Shown one piece after another: positions 58,101-64,000 of a stretch of 64,000 nt of DNA. Positions within the stretch are counted from its first letter, which is position 1. Each line of letters starts with the position of its first letter. Where the stretch lies: contig JASFXZ010000001.1 in assembly GCA_032209605.1 (NCBI GenBank), forward strand, positions 7,875,703 to 7,939,702, read 5' to 3'. A program made the position numbers and the translations under genes. Source of the stretch: Mactromeris polynyma. Taxonomy: Eukaryota; Mollusca; Bivalvia; Venerida; Mactridae. The notes beneath the pieces were generated by a model, which saw only the letters and a program-made list of their open reading frames with translations, had not been told where the DNA came from and did not search any database.

Positions 58101-58600
58101 GGCCCGTAAATCTTTTCCAAGCCTGGTGACCCCATTTTTTTATTTCATATTTTTGTAGATTAGGTTGTATGCTATCAACATACAAACTTTCATAAAATTC
58201 TGAATGCTTTAAAAAAAATGATGAAACTGTAGCGATCGTCTTTAAACAACACTTGTATCGTTTAGAATTCATTGTTTATGAATCGAGAGAAATAAATTTA
58301 AAGGTTGTTGTTGTTTTTTCAGAATCGATGTACATAAAAATATTTAATATAAACTATTCAATTACACGTATTTTAAGAACCATATTATCCTCCTTAAAAT
58401 AAAGTCGCTGTATTTCCAACTAGAATTTTAAAACCTTGAATTTGCGATTAAAAACACGACAGGTATTTCCGGGACAAATCATTAGTTTTCAAAAATTAGA
58501 AAAAGAAAATATTTAGTTAATTGAGCTCATCGTAGTATCTTAAAACAAAACTTGAAATGGACTTACCAATAAAGAAACGTTTTTTATCCGTTGAAAGCAT
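49185..58600 (-). CDS. R3: diverged paralogue with triplicated sushi/TM cassette
   Basis: Long-tail model: 58600-58567, 53773-53683, 53278-53169, 52997-52974, one sushi exon (50401-50183, 51312-51094 or 52223-52005), 49857-49684, 49546-49185; 1014 nt, 337 residues with any sushi choice. Phases agree throughout. Signal peptide MLSTDKKRFFI then GIATLATVSLVAG. The Cys-rich exon is one codon shorter than in R1/R2. Micro-exon ELKTNETL. TM segment YLVVVSLLSVAFFAVCVVLI followed by GMRCRTK. The 119-residue tail keeps NTNNADVNTD, RPIQVQAVDE, SPRNEQ and ENTVDKSD blocks of R1/R2 amid divergence, implying selected tail motifs. The other first exon (58272/54892) is split by a transposon. Whether several sushi exons are ever spliced in tandem is open: their phases (1 in, 1 out) would allow it. 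Confidence 0.75.
49684..49857 (-). other. R3 full TM exon
   Basis: 174 nt, codes VEPIYLVVVSLLSVAFFAVC then VVLIGMRCRTKHALPSMGTE and a short juxtamembrane part; donor GTAAATA as in R1/R2. It is 57 nt shorter than in R1/R2, with no membrane residue lost. Confidence 0.8.
50183..50401 (-). other. R3 sushi exon, unit 1
   Basis: 219-nt CCP module, four Cys and the Trp present, DRSCSPPWKIPNGHVEVSPT start. It lies nearest the full TM exon and tail and so is the default partner of the long tail. Confidence 0.9.
50662..50768 (-). other. R3 truncated TM exon with early stop, unit 2
   Basis: Acceptor as in the full exon, then VEPIYLVVVSLLSVAFFAVC, VVLICMRCRTKHATL and TAA. The duplication breakpoint after KHA created the stop. 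Spliced after the sushi exon at 51312-51094 it would give a complete membrane protein with a tail of about ten residues. An AATAAA-like motif lies roughly 110-120 bp downstream on the minus strand. Could instead be a dead exon. Confidence 0.55.
51094..51312 (-). other. R3 sushi exon, unit 2
   Basis: 219-nt CCP module, intact. Differs from unit 1 at a few codons (KISGNNNFTC rather than EISGNYNFTC). Confidence 0.9.
51573..51679 (-). other. R3 truncated TM exon with early stop, unit 3
   Basis: Same as 50662-50768, shifted by 911 bp; frame and TAA stop retained. It would pair with the sushi exon at 52223-52005 as the first 3' end reached by transcription. Confidence 0.55.
52005..52223 (-). other. 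R3 sushi exon, unit 3
   Basis: 219-nt CCP module, intact; closest to the 5' exons of R3. Post-Cys residue is IPV rather than IQV. Confidence 0.9.
53843..53910 (+). mobile_element. tRNA-like SINE head fragment
   Basis: A box-like TTAGCTCAGTCCGTAGTGC and weak B box GTATGTTCGAGG. No body or tail recognised. It lies in R3 intron 1. Confidence 0.35.
54899..58241 (+). mobile_element. TTAA-flanked transposon with Mutator-like transposase and exonuclease remnants
   Basis: Ends AGACGATCGCGGCAGTTTC (54899) and its imperfect inverse GAAACTGTAGCGATCGTCT (58223-58241); TTAA on both sides (54895-54898, 58242-58245), with a single TTAA in intact first exons. Plus-strand pieces: 55063-55248 (KRKRQYDLQSERKK basic start, GRRIVELGYL then stop, NELKCDNCECYLNLVNTVEE), VFDINTKAAVG with a GTGAGT donor near 55436, 55766 onward GMYHSGSGHTHITNVMSTIE, 56400-56558 ending VFCDIETTGLSKT, and 56661-57158. 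I recall this series as a Mutator-like transposase domain fused to a DEDDh exonuclease in multicopy invertebrate elements. TTAA targets are usual for piggyBac and Kolobok, so superfamily is uncertain. Confidence 0.75.
56400..57294 (+). pseudogene. DEDDh exonuclease-like remnant within the TTAA element
   Basis: CDIETTGL is a textbook Exo I motif (D-x-E). After a stop and a gap the 165-codon frame at 56661-57158 follows and includes HNAVAHVCLLQKL, aligned to the Exo III His motif, where the usual Asp four residues after the His is replaced by His. A frame change at about 57115 leads into 57088-57294 (GLSVERGGYDGLKQLL). With stops, shifts and the lost acid it should be inactive. Confidence 0.55.
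58567..58600 (-). other. R3 first coding exon b
   Basis: 34 nt, MLSTDKKRFFI plus one base, donor GTAAGTCC. Joins in phase to 53773-53683 to give a signal peptide. TATA-like sequences at 58635-58644 (CTATATAAAC) and 58682-58693 lie just upstream. It is the only intact R3 start exon I find. Confidence 0.6.
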
Positions 58601-58634
58601 GTTTCAATATGCTATCCACAGAACTAAAATTCTT

Positions 58635-58693
58635 GTTTATATAGTACATTTGTATCGGTAAAACGGGATTCCCACATTCCTGTTTATATAACG
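58635..58693 (-). promoter_or_regulatory. Two TATA-like boxes before R3 first exon b
   Basis: CTATATAAAC at 58644-58635 and GTTATATAAACA at 58693-58682 on the minus strand. Between them is GTGGGAATCCCG, a partial palindrome resembling a Rel/NF-kappaB half-consensus. Either TATA could direct initiation; the nearer leaves a very short leader. Confidence 0.35.
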
Positions 58694-58979
58694 TTATTAC
58701 TATATATCGGAAACCATGATCCCAAAAACTTCTTTCCGAAAAATCTATATATAGATTTGTATACGTACATATTTTCTGAAATCGTTAATTCGTGCGACAA
58801 GGTTGTGATGTTGACAACTTTATCGCATACCATATACTGTTATTACATTTGTTCGTAAGTTGTTTATCAACTAAGTGACTATAGCGGCTAATGGTACATT
58901 TAGATCATGTACGGTATAAATCACGCAAATAATAATAATTTTCATGATTCAATAATTACGTGACGTAATTGATATAATC

Positions 58980-60560
58980 TCTTGATTCGTACATGTTTGT
59001 AAGTGTATCTTAATTTATTTTTACTTTCATTTGATTTTAGTGACAGGACATCTCTAAAAGCAATGTGTGTAAACAACCGAAAGCTCATTTTTGTTTCCTT
59101 TACAATACTACAATACAGTTTATGAAGTATTCATTGTTTATAAATAATCTTAATCGAGCAGATTGGTTGTGCATCGCTCTCAGTGTGATTTGTAGATAAG
59201 ATAAGTTTATTTATATCTCACTTCTTGGCATGATTGTTACAAATATACATGTATGAACGATTAAGCCAGGGACATGTGATGGACACGATGTCTCATATAC
59301 ATGCGTCATCAGTGGAAAATATGTTTGTAATCGATGTCCTCGTCAGCGATACAACTATTAATATGGTTTACATAACAACACGATAAATAATTAGTATTTT
59401 TATTCAATAAGTCACGTATGTACAACGGTAAACTATATAATATAAAAGTAATACGTACAAACGAACGTAACTAAAACAAAAGTATCCTTCTCAGGTCTTA
59501 TATCTAAAACTTGATTGACAGTTTTTGTGACAATATTAAGAAGACACAATATTATCAGTTGAGTAATGTCACATGAGCTAGTTATACTTGTAACCTCTTG
59601 ATTTTTTATGTTAAAATAGAAGACAAACTGCGCTATTTTTTTGCCAATGACTCGTTTGATGTATATCTAAATGTACCTTAGGAATGCGGTATATGCAATT
59701 TAAAACCAGTTTTTAAGCTGGGTATCGCACTGAACAGATATAATTTAAGACCTGAGAAGGATACTTTTGTTTTAGTTACGTTGTGTTGCTTTGCGTAGTG
59801 TATATTTATGCGCTTCTAATTTTATTTAAGAAAGTACCAATAATGCGGTTATGATTTCTAGAGAAGCAATACAGTTTATGTTCAAAGAATTTAACTACAT
59901 ATTTAACATTATTTACGGTACATATTTGTTACAAATCTTAAGTAAATAACTTTTACAACGATCAGAAATTAAAACAACAAAGCTGTGAACATTAATAAAA
60001 CCCCATTGAGATATGTGTTATATTATATACATTACACAAAAACACAAAAAGTATGGTCCCGAAATCACACAGAAACTGATTTCCCAAAAAACGTATCAAG
60101 CTTATACAGATTCTGCGTAAAACCGATGCATTCATATTAGAATATCACCGTGTAAGAAGCTTACATCTTAATGTCGATAATAAAATGATCACCGAACATG
60201 ACTAGTCTATCATATCAAACCACGAAATACGAATTATCACAATATAACAAATTACATAGAATCTTAGTTAGTCATCAAATATCTATCGTATGTCAGACAG
60301 CCTCAGATTACACGAAACTGTGATTTTTTAAAACCCAAAGTACATTGATTAAAATTTGGATCATGCATTTAGTAGGTCGTCTTTAAACCAGTGCGAGTCG
60401 TACTGACGTAATTTACACTACTGTGTTTGTATATTTCAAGTATATAAAAATTATAACTCAGCCCAACGTCTCTAGAGTGGCACTCTCTTAAGCAACAACC
60501 GTTCTTCATCAACTGTTTCCATTTTCCCGTAGTAATAATTTACTACCAAATAACATCTTT
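58980..60560. repeat. Duplicated 5' flank of the R genes
   Basis: 58980-59340 matches 40400-40760 and 45820-46020; 60030-60560 matches 22300-22990; 59510-59560 matches 43780-43830 and 22610-22650 in part. No coding region. These are upstream blocks carried along with first-exon duplications. Confidence 0.55.
59464..59782. repeat. Inverted repeat, perfect 37-bp arms
   Basis: AACGTAACTAAAACAAAAGT... at 59464-59500 and its exact inverse at 59746-59782, with a 245-bp centre without an obvious ORF. May be a MITE or a local inversion-duplication. Confidence 0.8.
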
Positions 60561-61395
60561 AATGCAACAACCTCCAAAAAGCGGCAACAATTTGCATTTT
60601 AAAGTGAGTTGCTCTTCAGAGAGGTTTCACTGTATATTAGAATTATAATATTATACTGTACACACATCGAAATTTGAAACATTTATGAAACAAGAGTCTG
60701 GTCACAGTACAAGAAGTAATATCAGAAGTCAAGTTAAATGTATACAGTGTCTTATCACACAATTTTCAGTGTTCTGTTTGTATGTTATCTGGATGAACTG
60801 ATCTTTAATGTAGGTTGAAGAAGATAAACATCTTCAATGAATGACTTTAATCCCCATGATTTTAAAACCCAAAGTACATTGATAAATATTTTGATCATGC
60901 ATTTAGTAGGTCGTCTTTAAACCAGTGCGAGTCGTACTGACGTAATTTACACTACTGTGTTTGTATATTTCAAGTATATAAAAAATATAACTCAGCCCAA
61001 CCTCTCTAGAGTGGCACTCTCTTAAGCCACAACCGTTCTTCATCAACTGTTTCCATTTTCCTGTAGTAATAATTTACTACCAATTTTATATCTTTAATGC
61101 AACAACCTCCAAAAAGCGGCCAAAATGTGCATCATAAAGTGAGTTGCTCTTGAGAGAGGTTTCACTGTATATACGAATTATAATATTATACTGTACACGC
61201 ATCGAAATTTGAAACATTTCATGAAACAAGGGTCTGGTCACAATACATGAAGTAATATCAGAAGTAAAGTTAAATGTAAACAGTTTCTTATCACACAATT
61301 GTCAGTGTTCTGTTTGTCTGTTTATCTGGATGAAGTGATCTTTAATGTAGGTTGTAGAAGATAAACATCTTCAATGAATGACTTTAATCCCCATG
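60330..61395. repeat. Tandem duplication, about 534-bp period
   Basis: AAAACCCAAAGTACATTGAT starts both units (60330 and 60864). Unit 1 ends with a truncated copy of the terminal coding exon of the gene at 61322-62113 (GLKSFIEDVYLLQPTLKISS then SR and stop); unit 2 carries the full exon. Confidence 0.85.
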
Positions 61396-62113
61396 ATTCC
61401 TGCCATTTTGTGAAAGCATCTTTTGTATCAATCGTTTTCACTGTACAGAACTTGTCTGAAAAAATAGCAATAATATAACTAAGTTAGGTTTCAAACACAT
61501 TTACATTCGACATACGCTCATTTATTTTAGCCAGTTTACAAATTTCGATATTTGAATCTGTCATGTCGGACATTACCTCTCGCATATCATTGCATGGGTT
61601 TAATAAGAAATGTAAAACGGAAAGTTACTACCACATATAAAATCAAAGTATCTTCAAACCCACTTGAACCATCTTTAAACTCACTTATTTCCTAAAAGAC
61701 TCGCTTAAAACCCACATCGTTGTTCAAAAAAAAAACAGAAACAAATAACTTTTTAGTAAAAACCCAGAAAAAACTCGCTTTAAAGCCAAGTCTTGGTAAA
61801 AACCCACATTTGGGAAGGATTGTGTGACACAAATTGGAAAGTGGAACAACTGTGGAACAACAATATAAATTCAAGTGTCTCAACATATTGACAAAATGGC
61901 GTAGAATTTGTGATAGCAATGTCTTCATGTCTTCAATCACGTTCTCATATCTAAGTAACATTTATCATGACAAGTTAACGTACAACGATGAACATCGACT
62001 GAGTATTCATCTCTTATATTATACCTTAGATATCATGAGAGTTTAAATGGAATATATTTCTAACTTACCAAAACAATCTGTCACATCTTTTTCACAGCAG
62101 TTTAATGGTGGAC
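61322..62113 (-). CDS. 3' end of an unrecognised small Cys-containing gene
   Basis: Two exons: 62113-62069 (45 nt; acceptor GATTACAG, donor GTAAG) reading GPPLNCCEKDVTDCF, and 61455-61322 (134 nt; acceptor TTTTTTCAG) reading DKFCTVKTIDTKDAFTKWQE, SWGLKSFIEDVYLLQPTLKI, TSSR, TAA. Phases agree (G plus AC makes Asp at the junction). The entering phase is 1 with a GT start, as in exon 2 of the R genes, so a similar short start exon could precede it beyond 62.2 kb or outside the window; I do not see it. No domain is recognised. Its partial duplicates at 60.8 kb and 44.3 kb show it has been copied along with the cluster. Partial model. Confidence 0.5.
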
Positions 62114-62209
62114 CTGTAATCAGTAACACACAACTGTGAGCAACGTTGATAGATATTCCACACAATTTGCTCGATTAGTCTCCCCTTAAGCGTTAAACGT
62201 ATATACTAT

Positions 62210-64000
62210 CACTCGCTTCCAACGTATCATTATGGAATATATTATTTTATTATTTAATACTTGATTTATTAAAAAAAAAGGAATCGTCCTGATGTTTGAA
62301 ACAGATTGCATTCTGTAAACCGTGAAGATAATTCCTTAGTTGTAATATTACTAAATGTTAATTATACTAAGTTCTTGGTATTTAACTTCCTTCGCTTGAC
62401 GAATTTAAGACTCAGAAAGATATCTTCATTTTAAGCGCTTTTAGTTCCGAATAACTCTTGCTTGATTGAACTTATTAATATTATTTTTTATACATCTACA
62501 TGTTTGCTACAGAACATTCTTATAACATTCCACAATACACAAACAACTATAATAATACTAAAAAGCTTTTTGACAGTGTTGTTCCCTTGTCACACTTTGG
62601 AATTACAGCATAACACTTGCCTAACTACCATCATATACCTTTTCCAGTTTATACTAAGTATGGAATGTCTTCCCATTACTATTCATCTGGAATCTATAAT
62701 ATGTATTATTTGCTCAAATAATGATTACCATGCCATTGATCTTGGAACTCTTAGTGCTAAAAGCATTTGATACTAGAGCAATTATTGTATCTAGTGCCAT
62801 TATGTAATGTGTTTAATAACCAAATATCTTCTTTGTAAATAAACATTGTTTTGTTCGTTTTTTTGCTAATGATTATGACATATTTTACATAGGATGTCTT
62901 TACTAAGTTTTGCATGTTTTTTATGTTCTCTGTATATATTTCTCATGGAAAAATTTCAATGATTTGCTAGATGCATAGTCCTATTTACATTATGATACAT
63001 ACATTATTTAATTGCATACCAAAATTTAATGCTCTGTTTTCATGGAATGGCTTCACAAATGTTGCTGAAACACGCAAGGCTTTTAAAGTACACCAAAAAA
63101 TTGATATTTGTATAAATATAATAACCAGCACATTTCACTTCGTAGTATTTTGTAGTGCTAAATGCTGGAAATCCAAATGTTGCTAGTTTTGTGAGAATCT
63201 AAACTATTTAATGATTTGCTAGATGCATAGTCCTGTTTACATTATGATACATGCATGATTTATTTGCATACACAATTTAATGCTCTGTTTTCATGGAATG
63301 GCTTCACAATTGTTACTGAACACACCAGACATTTACAGTACACCAACAAATTTGATATTTGTCTAAATATAATAAAACAAGCACACTTCACTTGTAGTAA
63401 TTTTCTAGTGCAGATATCGGTATTTATATACATGTATATGTACACGACAGATAAATATTGTACAAGTGGGAACTATCTATTGTTGTTTAGTGTATATTAT
63501 GTGTTACTTTTTATTGATGATCTCAGTTATTTTTATTAAAAGTTTTGAAATTTTACACACTTTTGTTGCCTTTCCTCTGTTGAATATACAAATGTTCCTG
63601 TTTTTAAACCATCAGTTGGATCATAGCTAACGTGTTCGTCAAGTCTCCCAAACTTTATTACTACTGATATGCAGTAAAAATAGTCCTACTATATTTGTGT
63701 TTGAGTTTTATTCAGTTAATGCCTTCTCAACAGGTTTGATTATTTATAGGCATTACCAGTCTATACATGATCTACCTGAGCTCAATAACAAGTGTTTCGT
63801 CAGTTTCACTGCAAGCAACTGACAGCTTCCTCACTTACATAAGCAGTATGACGCAAATGATCTTGGAAAGATCAAATTCCCACTGACCAGGGTTGGCCTG
63901 ACCATGTAACAAACCCAGGACATACGGATGGGTATTCTAGCATCTAAAAACTGCGCTAGCCATGCCGGTTTAAGTCCTAGTGGATGTTACATGTTTAGAT
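62210..64000. other. Right end; no gene seen
   Basis: AT-rich, with one direct duplication (62960-63170 and 63213-63415). Frames up to 102 codons show no domain, splice partner or similarity to the rest of the window. Confidence 0.5.
62960..63415. repeat. Direct tandem duplication, about 250-bp period
   Basis: GATTTGCTAGATGCATAGTCCT opens both units (about 62962 and 63212); both continue with TTAATGCTCTGTTTTCATGG and a TTGATATTTGT segment. Frames in the two units differ, so it is non-coding. Confidence 0.85.

Larger units (their letters stand above)
54892..58272 (-). pseudogene. R3 first coding exon a, split by transposon
   Basis: 58272-58242 reads MNSKRYKCCL (ATG through TTAA) and 54894-54892 supplies the final bases before a GTACGCG donor. 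Together they restore the 34-nt length of the other first exons. The 3343-bp element at 54899-58241 separates them. Frame reads through the element's end as KTIATVSSFF and is not functional. R3 must therefore start elsewhere, most simply at 58600. Confidence 0.8.

Noticed and set aside
54899..58241. piggyBac assignment from the TTAA duplication
   Set aside because: No piggyBac-type transposase motif is seen; the coding remnants point to a Mutator-like domain instead, so superfamily left open.

Overview
The window is eukaryotic, AT-rich and intron-rich, and most probably comes from a heterodont bivalve mollusc. That call rests on remembered bivalve-type dispersed repeats: a roughly 160-bp tandem unit at 1-500, followed by a GCCC-rich tract; tRNA-headed SINEs with a CAAA tail; and GACCACC-type MITEs. 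It also rests on a CCP/sushi receptor family organised in a way typical of invertebrate multigene families. No species can be named from sequence alone.

The main content is a minus-strand tandem array of three paralogous genes, R1 (6191-14838, extra first exon to 15545), R2 (25608-38116, extra first exon to 39943) and R3 (49185-53773, first exons at 54892/58272 and 58600). I reconstructed each by hand from ORFs, GT/AG borders and codon phase. The order is always: a 34-nt signal-peptide start exon, a second signal-peptide exon, a Cys-rich exon, a 24-nt micro-exon, one CCP/sushi exon, a transmembrane exon, and an Asn/Asp/Glu/Thr-rich cytoplasmic tail exon. Exon lengths sum to exact multiples of three (371, 371 and 337 residues). 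R1 and R2 are recent segmental duplicates. R3 is more diverged, and its sushi plus TM cassette is triplicated with a 911-bp period. The two extra TM copies read into an early stop, so they could encode short-tailed isoforms. First exons are duplicated in every gene. In R3 one first exon is split by a 3.3-kb element flanked by TTAA.

Mobile DNA fills much of the rest. A 4.96-kb element with about 37-bp terminal inverted repeats lies in R2 intron 4 (28012-32975); it carries a decayed transposase-like ORF and a 30-residue tandem repeat, and contains a SINE with a clean 12-bp target duplication. The TTAA-flanked element in R3 (54899-58241) has Mutator-like transposase and DEDDh-exonuclease remnants. 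A third element with GGGCCC ends (40897-43492) carries a MYB/SANT-type gene remnant. There are also LINE reverse-transcriptase remnants, MITEs and perfect hairpins. Between R1 and R2 lies a broken minus-strand gene with an OB-fold-like exon (19697-21666). At the right end are the last exons of a different small Cys-containing minus-strand gene (61322-62113), with partial duplicates at 60.8 and 44.3 kb.

The remaining stretches (about 0.8-4 kb, 10-13 kb, 15.6-19.6 kb, 22-24 kb, 46-49 kb, 62.2-64 kb) show no gene I can support. They are AT-rich introns or spacers with patchwork duplications of the cluster's flanks.
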